Below are positions 1 to 10,184 of a DNA stretch of 64,000 nucleotides, piece by piece (positions within the stretch are counted from its first letter, which is position 1; the number at the start of each line of letters is the position of its first letter). The notes below the pieces were generated by a model. The model was not told where the DNA came from. It saw only the letters and a program-made list of their open reading frames with translations, and ran no database searches. The DNA is from Daucus carota subsp. sativus (Eukaryota > Streptophyta > Magnoliopsida > Apiales > Apiaceae): contig NC_030385.2 in the NCBI RefSeq assembly GCF_001625215.2, positions 365,135 to 429,134 on the forward strand, in the 5' to 3' direction. A program made the translations under genes and the position numbers.

Positions 1-459
1 TCTAATAAAACATTGATAAAAAATCTGAGTGTCATTATCATTGTCTGTTTTCGCTTTATCTTGTTGAACAATTATTACAGTGTATCTTGATTTATTTAAC
101 CTTGTACACGTACTCTAAGTTTCTTGTTTTAACATCGATTAAGAACAGCAAATTCAAAGCTTTTCCGGGAGTACATTGGAGCAGAATCTGACTCTGTCTA
201 TGACTCAAAATTATTCAGTAGTATCACCTTGCATATAAGAATGTCTAGTCAATGAACCATAAAATTTAGAGCAACAACAATGTACGTGTATTAATAGCAT
301 ACTAAATCCATGTACGTTTTCACACTTTTTTCTCTTCAAGCTCTCCTATTCGCCTCAGCAACACAGTTCCTAGTTTGCAGATACCATTTTTGATTCAATG
401 ATGCACATCCATATCTTGGCAATAACTAAGACAGTGTCTAAGGTGGAGCTTCCACTTAC
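1..459. other. AT-rich non-coding start of window
   Basis: I see no gene, RNA or mobile-element terminus here. It flanks the first captured exon on its left. If the mosaic is a Helitron transcribed leftward, its 3' end should lie here or beyond the window edge, but I could not find a convincing hairpin plus CTRR. Confidence 0.4.
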
Positions 460-558
460 CTTCTCACGTCCATGTGAGAAGTTAGAGCAGCACCACCTAC
501 ATATGCCCAAATCCATTAAATAAATTGACCACTGCATCTGGAATTCCAGCCTGTATTG
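460..558 (-). pseudogene. ALDH2-family aldehyde dehydrogenase exon fragment
   Basis: The minus strand reads IQAGIPDAVVNLFNGFG and then, after a frame change of about one base, GGAALTSHMDV. This is the conserved aldehyde dehydrogenase stretch that follows the cofactor-binding region and precedes the GST glycine loop (family form: AGIPDGVVN, GFG, AGAALASHMDV). An acceptor-like site lies near 550-560, and a good donor GTAAGT follows position 460. ALDH2 enzymes oxidise aldehydes to acids with NAD(P)+. Only one exon is present, with no catalytic Cys or Glu exon nearby, and the frame is broken, so it cannot make an enzyme. It is the leftmost of a run of unrelated exons on the same strand. The family call is strong; the exact member (mitochondrial 2B or cytosolic 2C) is not resolvable. 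Confidence 0.7.
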
Positions 559-696
559 CAAATAAGTAGTCTTGATAAATTAACAGGCTATTTATGTTAT
601 AGCTTGTAAAGAAAACAGGATACCAGATCAAATACTTCAACTAATATATTTAAAAATTACATTAAAAATGTTATAACAGTTCCAACAGATTTTTTT

Positions 697-993
697 ACCT
701 GCACAATAGCTGGCGAAGTCAAACCAAACATTTCTACACCGTCAAGACTTTTCGAACAGGGGCTATATAGAGGTGGCTCTAGTGCCAAGAAAGCATCTCA
801 GGTTCTGGTGCAGGATTTGCAGCCTGGTGGAACTGCTTTGTTTCAACTTGCCATAGAGGGGCCTCCGCACCAGCGAGATTTGTTCACCAGTGAGATTTCA
901 GGCCTATACAAATCGAACAGTTCTGCAGATAGCCAAACAGGGAGACAAATTCAACCAAACTATTACAGTTCTAGAAATATTCTTCAAAACTGA
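697..993 (+). other. Open, coding-like stretch, unrecognised
   Basis: An open frame of about 98 codons runs on the plus strand and contains QVLVQDLQPGGTALFQLAI. On the opposite strand the same DNA ends in a shorter open stretch (SLDGVEMFGLTSPAIVQ) directly before a good donor site at 699/700. One of the two strands may be another captured exon. The minus strand is favoured because the neighbouring fragments all run that way and because of the donor. I do not recognise either translation. Confidence 0.25.
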
Positions 994-1699
994 GAAAAGA
1001 AAATTTAAATTGTTCCCCACCATCTAAAACATTTAGCAATCCTTTCTGAGAGCATGAATTACAACAAACTGGTATATTAATTCTACACCAATTGACTGAT
1101 AAATTAAAAGATAAAGAGTGTCTTCTTATAAGTAACACATGCCTAGCTAGAGTACATAGTTTGCTGAATTTCCATCTGGTATGTCACCATATCATAAGTT
1201 CACAACCATTACATTCACAACCACAGAAAGGTTAATTTTTATGCCTCACTAATTCAACATTTGAAAACTGGTCTGAGCACATGAACCATATCAGAACTGT
1301 GTAAACTTACAGTTCTTGCCTCACGTATTCAAGAAAGTTTGCATCTTGCTCCTAGATTCTTTGTTCTCGTTCCTTTCTAAGTTATAAATTACATTGTATG
1401 TTGCCTATTGATTTTGTTGGCTAATATTCCTATTTAAGTAATGAAGAAATATATGTTACCGATTGCGTGTTCCCTCTTCAGCACAATAAGATGGAATATA
1501 TAAAAATAAAACTAATTCATAGCCAATGCAGCATGTGAGCCATGTACAGAATGGAACTAAAATACCTGAAGGCTGGGGCGACAATTAGGGGCATGTGTAG
1601 GTTAATATATAGACAAAGTTGAAAACAGTCAATTGGCTTCACCTCTCACAAACACTATGAATCTGTGAACAGATACTTTATTAAGCTAAAGCAACATAC
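994..1699. other. Gene-free spacer
   Basis: AT-rich sequence without recognisable exons. In particular the aminotransferase exon that should follow the GGLG codons upstream (AYSDSRG in the family) is absent, which shows that the aminotransferase copy is truncated. Confidence 0.4.
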
Positions 1700-2252
1700 C
1701 TAGACCGCCCGAGGTCATTGACAGGTAATGTTTAGCTCTGGCAATGGCATCTGCAGGGAATAGTACCCCCACATTCGGATCATCCATCAGAAATGGAGCT
1801 TGACACAGAGCAACCACCTGCAATTAAGTAAATTTCGCCTCAACAAAACTAAATGTGATAAGACAATAGTACTAATTTCCAATATTTGTTACAAAGTAAT
1901 TTCCAAACTCATAATAAAGAGGGAATACCTTGCAAGGAAAAGCTATAGGCTTTTGTCCCAGAGCATGAGGACTTCCAACATTTGTTAAGATTATCTGCAA
2001 AAGAATAGTTGGGACTGATATTTATAATAAATGCTTTGAGGGATCAGATGAGAAAATTGCTTTGTAAAAGGCGTAAATATTACTATTATTGACAAAATGG
2101 AAGGCATGTGTTAAATTTTACCAAGTCTCCCATACCTCCTTCCCTTGCGCTTGGAGCTCCAAGGCTCGAAAATACAACTCACCTCTGATAGCATATTGAG
2201 TATTATTCACATTTTCATTCAGGGACTCAGAATTCAGTCCCTTTATTGACAT
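1700..2252 (-). pseudogene. Glutamate:glyoxylate / alanine aminotransferase, first three exons only
   Basis: Three consecutive exons on the minus strand have clean splice sites: 2252-2136 (39 codons, starting MSIKGLNSESLNENV), 1994-1929 (22 codons, IILTNVGSPHALGQKP) and 1817-1700 (39 codons plus one base, containing VVALCQAPFLMDDPNVG and PADAIARAKHYLSMTSGGL). This matches the N-terminus of plant alanine:2-oxoglutarate / glutamate:glyoxylate aminotransferases (GGAT), PLP enzymes that convert glyoxylate to glycine in peroxisomes during photorespiration. Frames and GT/AG borders are all intact, and the start Met lies where the family begins. The roughly 370 C-terminal residues, including the PLP lysine and the peroxisomal tail, are missing. 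It is therefore a truncated copy, although a short chimeric transcript is possible. Family identification is very secure. Confidence 0.85.
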
Positions 2253-2499
2253 TATAAAAAGTGTGTAGATTTTTACAGGGCTTAGTGTTAAAAACACAAC
2301 TACCACGAAACAACTCAATTTATGACCTGAAAAATTCTAACATAAAATCTCATACAATCATAAGGAGTTATAGGCAGAAATATAGGAAAGATAATACTAT
2401 CACTTAAGAGAAAGAAAACAATACATCTGACATCATTTGCAAAAAAAATCCACTAAATCAAGCTATAAATCATTTTATATATGGTCCTAAAATTCCGAT

Positions 2500-2746
2500 C
2501 TGCTTGACAAAGACTTGCATTTTCATTTCTTATCAGTGCATCCTCAAGCAGAAAAGAATTGATTCTCTCAAATGAGCATCTGACTTGAATTAGCATAGAA
2601 AGAATCTCAGGTATTATTTTAATAGGTTCTGCTATAATGCACAGCACTGCCAAAACTGAGAAAACTGTTCCTGCATCAAGGGGAGCCCTCTGGAAAAGTG
2701 CACATCCAATAAGGACGAATGATGTACAATAGATGGAGACATACAA
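2500..2746 (-). pseudogene. ABCC (MRP-type) transporter membrane-domain exon
   Basis: The minus strand encodes a stretch with GCALFQRAPLDAGTVFSVLA, then AEPIKIIPEILSMLIQV and SFERINSFLLEDAL. This is the end of the second transmembrane domain of plant ABCC (multidrug-resistance-associated) transporters, just ahead of the nucleotide-binding domain (family form: EPVRMIPEALS, LIQVKVSFDRL, FLLEDE). These proteins pump glutathione conjugates into the vacuole. Only this exon is present, and no Walker A or signature motif follows. It lies immediately upstream, on the same strand, of the aminotransferase start codon, which is not a natural gene order and points to capture of separate fragments. Confidence 0.7.
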
Positions 2747-3407
2747 TATAAGGCAGTGCCATAAATATTACACAACAAAATAATTAATTTAAATCAATGA
2801 AATTTGGGAGATGAAAACAAATCAATTAAACATAATCAGAAGAACATGTAAATTGCAGTCAAGAAATTGATTAAGAAAACCATAATTCGAAGAAGCCTTA
2901 AATCGAAACCTATAATTAATTGAGTCTTCTAATGGAAGACTCACCATTCCATCCCCACAGCAAATTGAGAATGTAGGTCGTGCGACCTCTACGCTTCAGG
3001 ACTGAACATAAACCGCAAGAGTTAATAGTAGTCTTTGCCGCAACTTACTATATTTTATTTTACATACCTGTGGCACTATTGGGATCACATGATGCATGAT
3101 GTCTAGAGCTGGACAGTGTACTGTTACAGAAATCGCTTCGAGAGAATGTGGCATTTGCTGGTAGAAAGCATCACGCGTGTAAACTTGTGTATGACTGCCT
3201 TTGAAATTATACATGCTTGAAAAAACTCAGATTTTTGGATGAATCGCTTGAGGTGCTTAATTTCTTAGACTGTTTAAACAACGTTTCAATGCTTGGTCCA
3301 CGACCTCTACGCTTGACACCTGATTTCAAATTTCAACATCATAGTCACATTTCAGCACGGTGAGCAACAAATACAGAAATTTATATCCATGATATAAAGG
3401 TGGACAA

Positions 3408-4440
3408 TTAAAATGGAATCCACAACAAAGCCAGGATTTGCATTTTGATCAATATTGGACAACGGAGAATCCAACACAAAGCCGGGATTTGCATTTTGAT
3501 CAATATTGGACAATGGAGAACGCCTGATTGCTGCAAGAAAAATGAAAGATCAACAATCACGTACTCGAATAACACTTCAAAAATAACATTGGACACAGTG
3601 CGGTGACTCTAAAAATAAACCAAATCTATGAAAAGCTTAGAGCAGCCCGTTTAATCTTTAAATGCTCAAAAGGTATGTCCAACTTACATTGATTTGATGC
3701 ATTCTGGTCAATAGTTGATAGCGGGACACGACCTGTGGCTGCAATGGTAAAATGTTCAACGATGAAATGCGTGAAAGTGACAAAGAACAATCATCAACTC
3801 ATCATAACTTACAGGCAAACCATTTAAAAGACCTGCCAGTACCTTTAAGAGCATAATCCGATTCACAGGTTACTGCAACCGACGCATACCGACGACTGCT
3901 GGAAAGAAGAGAATGACTGTTGCCTACATCTAAAACAATTGTCCATTAAAAGACAAAACAACATATTTGCACCATCAGATACTCTCTCACTATGCAAACA
4001 ATGAGATGAGATGAGTATACAACACAAAAAGAAACAGAGTGTAACATCACTATAATTAGATCAGAACAATACAAAGTCTACAACATCCAACTAAATATGT
4101 ACATTTGACAGAAATTCCGACATATATTGATTGGATTCATTCTGATTAACAGTTGATAGAGGGACACGACTCGTGGATGCGATAATAAAAAGCGAAGAAT
4201 GATGCATACATTGTACGACATCGATCACAAATCAGCAAGTCTACGCAATGAGAGAGCGTGAATACCATTTTTTCCTGAGCTGATATTGTCAAACGCTGAC
4301 GAAGTCCCGATGGTCCTGGATTTCTTAATGTTTTCAGCGCGTCTTTGCAGAAATAAATCCAGAGCATTACCAGATCCTTGGTGACGGCTAACTGCCACAT
4401 GGTGCCGGCGGTGAATAAAAAACACAAACACGTGGTGTTC
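3408..4440 (-). pseudogene. Exons with repeated PLS(T/N)I-D-QN modules
   Basis: Three related minus-strand exons occur. One at 3738-3688 has flawless splice borders and reads TGRVPLSTIDQNASNQ. One near 4181-4100 contains SRVPLSTVNQNESNQ. One at 3536-3410 contains two in-frame 51-bp tandem copies encoding SPLSNIDQNANPGFVLD and a near twin. Upstream (4431-4225) is a basic, serine-rich open frame containing RRHHVAVSRHQGSGNALDLF. Short basic N-termini with R-x-PLS-x-I modules are, as I recall, common in plant Helitron helicase-like proteins, so this could be the degenerate 5' part of such a gene. No Rep or helicase motif is visible, so the identity is a guess. Confidence 0.35.
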
Positions 4441-6777
4441 CTACCTTAAACAAACACGGCATAAAGTATAATGCTCAATTGATGAATGTCAGGCAATGGT
4501 TACGCCAATACTAGCAAGTGAACCATCTGCTTGATTTTCTTTATTTCTCTTACGACCTACACATCAAAGACAATACATGAGTCTCGCACCCACGATGGTG
4601 GAAAGTACAGTCCCGGTAGATACTATTCTGTACAAACCTGAGTTTGACCAATTAATCATTGGCTGCTGCGAATGTGAATCCATAGCCGGTGAGACTCTTG
4701 CCAAAAATCACTCTACAAACCCACACAAGAACTCTTCCATAGCAAGCAAAGAACTTCAGTTTGAATTTTGAAAAATAACATACATAGTCTAATATGTATC
4801 CTTGATTACATGCACTTTCCATGATGGAAGAGATGAATCCCGTAATTAGCAGACAACAGAATAAATCAGCAATCAATTTTCGTGAAGAAGGCAAGGTGTA
4901 TATATGAGTTGGCGGAGTGAGTTATATAGCCGGTTATTTCTTTCTAAACGGGTCATGGAGAACAGGTAATTTAGATTAGGAATCGGGTAAAACATGGGTA
5001 ACCCGTGGGTAAAAGGCTAAACGGGCATTGCACACATTAAGAAGATATAGATTAAGAAGATATAGATATAGATATAAATTAGTACGAACAATCAATATTC
5101 CAGCAAAGTTAGGGCTAAAGTGTCGATGTGTTAGGGAAATAAATTTTGCATTAGTTGTCTATGGTGACTGTATTTTTATGGTACAACATTTTTGTACCAT
5201 ACCTTGTGTCATACAGGGACCAATACATCAGGTTTCAGTGCCGAAGTTTATATCAAAGCAATACGTTGTTTTTCTTCTTCGTATTGGGAGCATCCGGAAT
5301 GGGTGCAATAAGTGGATTGGTTAGTGTTCATAAGTAAGACGATAAAGTAAAGTATAACGTCAAAGGATCTGTCGGAAATTAGTGAATAAACCAACATATG
5401 AAAGTCATATGAAAGTTGACAGTATAAGATTATTCCACATATTAAACTGGATAACTCAACTAAAAACGTCTCTTACCAATAATAATAATATTAAGTGTCT
5501 AAATCACTTGCATTATAAGTCTTACATAATAATGAATTAAAAATAATTTTAAAAAAGTGATAAAAACCAGTAATATACAATTTTGATGAATCTCCAAGGA
5601 TTAGCACACAGAACATGTAGCCGACCTTCTTCACGTTAGAGAAGTCCTGCTGAGCAACCGAACACCGAATGTTCAGCTACTAAGCCTCCGACTATAACAC
5701 TTAATATTGTACACACTGTCTACAAAAGAGGATAAACAAACCAAAACTTAATCAAGCGTGTATATCATGCATACACAGAGAGAGAATATACATAAGGTGA
5801 AGAAAAACAGTTCTATCTAAGGTCTTCAAATGTAAGGCAGAGTTAGGACTTAGTAAGCCTCTTGATGTCTTTTTTCTCAAATTTTTCCCTTTATAAGAAT
5901 TAGCTTAGCAGGTTCGAAGAAATGAAAAGTTGCACTCTGTCAAAACTAAGCAGTAGTATTATGTAAGCCAACTTAAAGGAATTTAGAATAGCACTATTAC
6001 TATTTTACTTATAACACTTACCTAGAGTACCGCAGATTATATTTCATATTCTAAGGATAGAATTGTCTCTGGCATCACAAATTGAAAAATACAGTCCACT
6101 ACCTTATGCAACTGATAGTCTTATAGTCATTGAACAATAATCGTGAAGATTCAGTTTTTGTGATTATTGTGAGATCATTATATGAGTCAGTTTTATGTCA
6201 GACAGGATGAAACCTCAAAAGGAGGGTTACACACCTTGCTCAAGCTATGCAATGTCTGATTCCCACTTAAAAAACATACAAAATTTTTTTTTCCTAAGGG
6301 ACAAAAATGATGCCCACAATATAGTGTTGTTAATAATTCACTTATGTCTTCCTATATATGCTCAAATATTAGTATAAGCAAAGAACTTGACATGGAAAAT
6401 AACATAAACGCCAAATTTTAAACCTAAAAAGAATTCACACTTCGTCAAAAAGTTTCTCTTTATGAAGCTTGTAGTCTGATTTCTATCAGGACCAACCTAT
6501 GCAGCCTAGAAAAAAATTGGGTTTAAAAATGGTAGCGATACACAAAAGAGAACACTTGGCATAAATGACTATAATATAAGTGCAAAATTGACTGAACCAA
6601 AATCACACTGGCTTTTGATCTGTCAGTCGAGGTTCTTTCTCTTTTTCACTTTCCAAATGATTAGCATGAAAGGTTCTTGTTTAAACAGCTAATTGTACTC
6701 CTTTTCAGAATTTGAAATAAATTCTTAAAAAGTTAATTTTAAAAGTAGTAAACATTTTGAAATTCCATAGTAGTATA
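4441..6777. other. Gene-free AT-rich region
   Basis: No supported gene. At 4900-4935 the minus strand has a TATATAA-like box followed by sequence leading into the exons below, so it may be the promoter of the captured transcript. Around 4985-5015 there is a short inverted GGGTAACCCGTGGG motif. The rest has only short random frames. Confidence 0.35.
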
Positions 6778-7355
6778 TAGGGCTGTACATTCAATCCGCT
6801 CAACCGCATCAACCGCAACAACCACCCGCAACTGATCCGTGTATTATGGATAACCGCACAATGTGGGCGGTCGCGGATGGATTTTTTAATAACCATTAAT
6901 TTGCGGTTTGGTTGCGGATTCATTTTTTTTAAAACCGCAAAAGACCAACCGCAACCGCCAACGGCACATTATATAAATTTAAATATTTTTATTATATATG
7001 TTTATATATTTACATATAGATATTCACATAAATAAATAAAAGTTACTAAATTAATGAAATTTGGACTCTTTGAGCAACGCCCAATATAAATCAGTCAATG
7101 TGTCCATGACTGTAATTTATTCCATGCTCCAAATGGAAACTTATATCAGAGTGTATGATAGAACTTCTTTGTCTAACTATTTTAGCGGTTGAACCGCAAC
7201 TCAAACCGCAACCAACCGCAATTACGTGGGTGGATTTGGTTGGTTTTTTTTAACCAACGGTTTGGTCGCGGTTTGAGATTTTAGAAAACCGCAAGTTGCG
7301 GTTTGGTTCGGTTATTACCCTCCAACCGAACCAATCCGAACCGCGTACAGGCCTA
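6778..7355. mobile_element. Non-autonomous hAT element (MITE), 578 bp
   Basis: The termini are inverted: the left end starts TAGGGCTGTACATTC and the right end, read on the other strand, starts TAGGCCTGTACGCGG (10 of the first 12 bases match). They are flanked by a perfect 8-bp target duplication GTAGTATA at 6770-6777 and 7356-7363, the length expected for hAT transposases. Sub-terminal regions are packed with AACCGCA / TGCGGTT motifs in both orientations, the usual hAT transposase-binding arrangement. There is no transposase frame, so it would move only with an autonomous relative. Confidence 0.88.
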
Positions 7356-7519
7356 GTAGTATATGATAGTGTACCTAAAGAGAAGTGCTGCCATGGTGAC
7401 AGCACATTTTTTGACATCTTTGGTGGACTTCTGGATATAGTTATAAAAATTAATTCTGAAATTTGACACAGACATCCAAATTCCCAAAAATTCATAATGT
7501 AATTTAAACAATTACTTAC

Positions 7520-7654
7520 TTCTTCAAGAAGGCCAAGAAAGTCTACCCTTCCTCCGGGAAGTTCGTCCTAATTTAGATCATCCATGGTAGGTATCCTATA
7601 TCTTTTTGGAAGAACACCTAGCAAGTAGGCAACCAAAAAATGACCTACCTCATG
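7520..7654 (-). pseudogene. M41 (FtsH-like) chloroplast metalloprotease-homologue exon
   Basis: A 45-codon minus-strand exon has an acceptor (ATTACAG) and donor (GTAAGT) in place. It reads HEVGHFLVAYLLGVLPKRY, then an in-frame TAG, then GGRVDFLGLLEE. HExGH followed by FLVAYLLGVLPKGY is the zinc-binding segment of a plastid protein family related to peptidase M41 (Arabidopsis At1g56180/VIR3-like, from memory). The internal stop and the absence of neighbouring exons make it a dead fragment. It lies on the same strand as the other fragments, 165 bp from the hAT insertion. Confidence 0.7.
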
Positions 7655-7919
7655 CTGTAATATAATATCTTTTAGTTATTACTACTATTATCAGGAGAGG
7701 TTCAAGTTAAAACATTTTGAAGTACTCAATGCTAGTGTAAACAACAACTGCATTCCTTAATAACTACAAATAACTGATATAGAAGTAGTACGACAGTTCC
7801 AAAAATTTTCTGTTCCCCAGAAAGATGACTGATAAAACTGGTGGAAAAACTGAAGTTTAAAGAAAATTGCTTGTACATTACACAAGTGCTGTTGTGAATT
7901 GAATTGACATTAAATTCAA

Positions 7920-8106
7920 AATAATAGAAGTCAATGGAATCTGTAAGATAAGCCGAAAGGCATCCCATGAGTAGAGCAACTTTACATTCAAGACATGTAT
8001 AATCATCCCTCTGATCTGGGTGTACGGGGTATCCATCCGGTGTATAATGATTGTCATCATTTGGAAATTGTGCATGGCAGATCGGGGAACCACTATTAAT
8101 CTGTTT
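7920..8106 (-). pseudogene. Unidentified exon-like fragment with CxxC-type cysteines
   Basis: After an acceptor-like ACAG at about 8103-8106 the minus strand is open and protein-like, including INSGSPICHAQF, TPDGYPVHPDQRDDY and TCLECKVALLMGCL. The composition (His, Cys, Pro, Asp) differs from random AT-rich translation, and its place among captured exons suggests another gene fragment. I do not recognise the family; the CLEC could belong to a small metal-binding motif. The 3' limit is unclear. Confidence 0.3.
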
Positions 8107-8394
8107 TAAAATATAATACTTTATGCTTGTAAGTATATTCTGAATTTTTATATTAATCCTCTTTACTTTTTTTGTAAGAAGTTCAGTTTTCGAATACTTG
8201 GTCCACTCTGGAGTTTTTGCGATATACTTGACCACTAGAATGCATGACAGTGCATAAACAAATCCTTTTCCACTTGATGGCGCAAGTATCTGCTTCCCTG
8301 TCTATCATCAGTATAAGAGATTGACAGAGAGCAAATGTTGAGGAAAGAAGTGAACAGAGAATTTCTAAAAAAGCAATTCCTAAATAAGTTGCTC

Positions 8395-8513
8395 CTCCAG
8401 CTTCTACTTCTGGTCAGCGGAAAAGGAAGATAACTCATGAGCCCTCTAGAGGGACAAAACTTCCTAGTAGAGAGGCCAAAAAGGCTCGAAAATATACAGG
8501 AGATGCAAAGACC
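8395..8513 (+). pseudogene. Basic, NLS-like coding fragment
   Basis: A plus-strand frame reads SGQRKRKITHEPSRGTKLPS and then REAKKARKYTGDAKTN before a stop. It is rich in Lys/Arg with KRK and KKARK clusters typical of nuclear localisation signals. It is bounded by stops on both sides, so at most it is a broken exon. Unlike most fragments here it reads rightward. Family unknown. Confidence 0.25.
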
Positions 8514-8639
8514 AATTGAGACAACTGAAAGAACAATGACACTGAAAATTTTACTAAATTTCGAAGGAAATTTATACCAAAATGAGGACCCTTCCTTTAC
8601 TCAGTTGACGCATTTCTACATAATTCGATCTTAAACGTA

Positions 8640-9011
8640 ATGCTAAAGTAACCCTGCCCTTAACGGCGTAATGTAATACTAATGTACTATGCCAGAGGGC
8701 AGTTAAAGAGAATTAAAATGCAGTGGATGACCGCGCCAAAACTTTGTAGATCCTTTGTTCAATTTCCGGGTTAGGGGCCCGTTTTCAAAAAATAACACAT
8801 ATCTAGTCTAGTCTAGAAGGTGTGTGTATATTACAACTCCATGCTCTTAAAATAAGTCTGGGATTCAATAAATCATGCAATCTAAGCTTAAATTTAGCTA
8901 TATTTTTAAAGAAAGAGTAGGCCAATGTTTATTCAATTAATCAACCGTTCCAAGAGTAAAGCAACTTAGTATATTGTTATTATACTAACATTTTGCAACT
9001 CTTAAAAAAAA
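8640..9011. other. Gene-free spacer
   Basis: AT-rich, with a short CTAGT repeat near 8800-8816 (tctagtctagtctag). Nothing else is recognisable. Confidence 0.35.
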
Positions 9012-9112
9012 TCATGTAACTACTTGAAGTAGATAACATACTTGATGATTATGCTTAGCACATTAAGCAAAAAACATAATATAGCTCGGTACCTCAAAAA
9101 CTTGGCTGACGC
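9012..9112. repeat. 101-bp direct repeat, copy A (kinase exon end plus intron start)
   Basis: This segment is about 96% identical (four mismatches by eye) to 10008-10108 in the same orientation. On the minus strand it carries the end of the kinase exon (GTCAGCCAAGTTTTTGAG), the donor GT and the start of the intron. It sits directly downstream of the truncated BELL exon, so the BELL segment is flanked by two copies of the kinase border. Confidence 0.9.
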
Positions 9113-10007
9113 AAGCTGCTGGTCAACATACCGGAGTCGACATATTCCAACTGCTGAGCCATCTTGCTCCCTGAGGCTTACTTGAGTAACTCTAATTTGT
9201 CCATTTATGGCATCACGCAAACAACGGAATTGGCGGGAAATTGTCTGGAGAGCAAGTGAAGTGTAGGGTTTGGCCGCCCCAGATCCTGAAATTACATCAA
9301 ATGAAGATACCACAATCTGCATCTGATGAAAGTACTGTTTGTACCGTTTTTAGACCTGCAATAAAAATAATCATTTGGTTTTTGAAAGTACGAAGTAAAA
9401 TTCAAAGCAAAGCTTCCGAGAGCAGATTTGAAAGATGCTCATTACATATAATAGACTCCCTCAACACAATTATGCTAATGAACATTAGGTATACTTCAGA
9501 GTAAGCAGGACTTGAGGCAGAAGCTTTGAGATTGAATTACGATATGAAGTACTCTAAAAAATGCATGCAGAAACAAATTTGTGTAGTCACTTGAGTGCAG
9601 TTAGTTGACTATTAAGGAAAATAGATTACATGGATGTTGATAACTGTAATATTCTTACCTCATCCAGCATAGACAAAAACTTTGCCATCTTGTTCTGCAA
9701 TTCATGTTTTCCAGATGCTGAAAGCTCATTTGGGCCATTGCTGGTTGAATCTTGTCCAGCTGCAGGAAATGCTGAGGTTCCATCGATAGATGCTCTGTCT
9801 GCTTCAACACAATCTCCTACACGGTCTTTCTTGCGCTCATGCTGCTTCAGAGCTTTATGAACATTGACAACTTCATCAAGCAGCTGCTGAACTGCCTTTA
9901 GGTACTTGGAGTAGGGAACATTTCTAAGAATATTTTGCATCGCAAAAGAGGAGACATCTGCTTTTAGTAGCGCTGAACTGCTTCCCAAAACATCAGGCAG
10001 TATGTAC
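9107..10007 (-). pseudogene. BELL (BEL1-like) homeobox gene fragment: SKY/BELL region without homeodomain
   Basis: Two minus-strand exons. Exon A (about 9988-9659) encodes YSKYLKAVQQLLDEVVNV (the SKY motif) and ends KMAKFLSMLDE at a proper donor. Exon B (9355-9107) begins, after TTGCAG, with V, an in-frame stop, then KRYKQYFHQMQIVVSSFD, AKPYTSLALQTISRQFRCL and GSAVGICRLRYVDQQL. Together these form the POX/BELL dimerisation region through which BELL proteins pair with KNOX factors in the nucleus. The TALE homeodomain exons are missing. Exon B stops being BELL exactly after VDQQL, where it joins the end of a kinase exon (see the direct repeats). The internal stop plus truncation make it non-functional as a transcription factor. 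It resembles the BLH1/StBEL5 group. Confidence 0.85.
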
Positions 10008-10108
10008 TCATGTAACTACTTTTAGTAGATAACATACTTGATGATTATGCTTAGCACATTAAGCAAAAAACAGAATATAGCTCAGTACCTCAAAAACTTG
10101 GCTGACGC
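10008..10108. repeat. 101-bp direct repeat, copy B (native kinase exon border)
   Basis: Partner of 9012-9112. Here the kinase exon is continuous upstream, so this is the original copy and copy A is the duplicate. The BELL segment of about 900 bp lies between the two copies. Confidence 0.9.
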
Positions 10109-10184
10109 CAAAATCAATAATCTTTACTGTACCAGAGCTAGTAATCAATAGATTGTCAGATTTAGTATCCCCGTGCACAATATT
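10089..10184 (-). pseudogene. Kinase exon of the GRIK/SnAK type
   Basis: A single 32-codon exon with intact borders (ATACAG before it, GTACTG after it) reads NIVHGDTKSDNLLITSSG and then TVKIIDFGVSQVFE. It covers the catalytic loop (HGDxKxxN) and the DFG metal-binding motif of a Ser/Thr kinase. HGD in place of HRD together with the SVSQVFE-like ending is typical of the SnRK1-activating kinases GRIK1/2 (SnAK). Pro-to-Ser and Ile-to-Thr changes in the catalytic loop suggest decay. No other kinase exon is visible nearby, so it is a captured or orphan exon. Confidence 0.75.

Noticed and set aside
4960-5040. GGGTAACCCGTGGG motif considered as a transposon terminus
   Set aside because: No partner end or target duplication could be found within 2 kb on either side.
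8795-8820. CTAG-rich stretch considered as a Helitron 3' end
   Set aside because: No GC hairpin lies beside it on either strand, so the CTAG repeats alone are not diagnostic.
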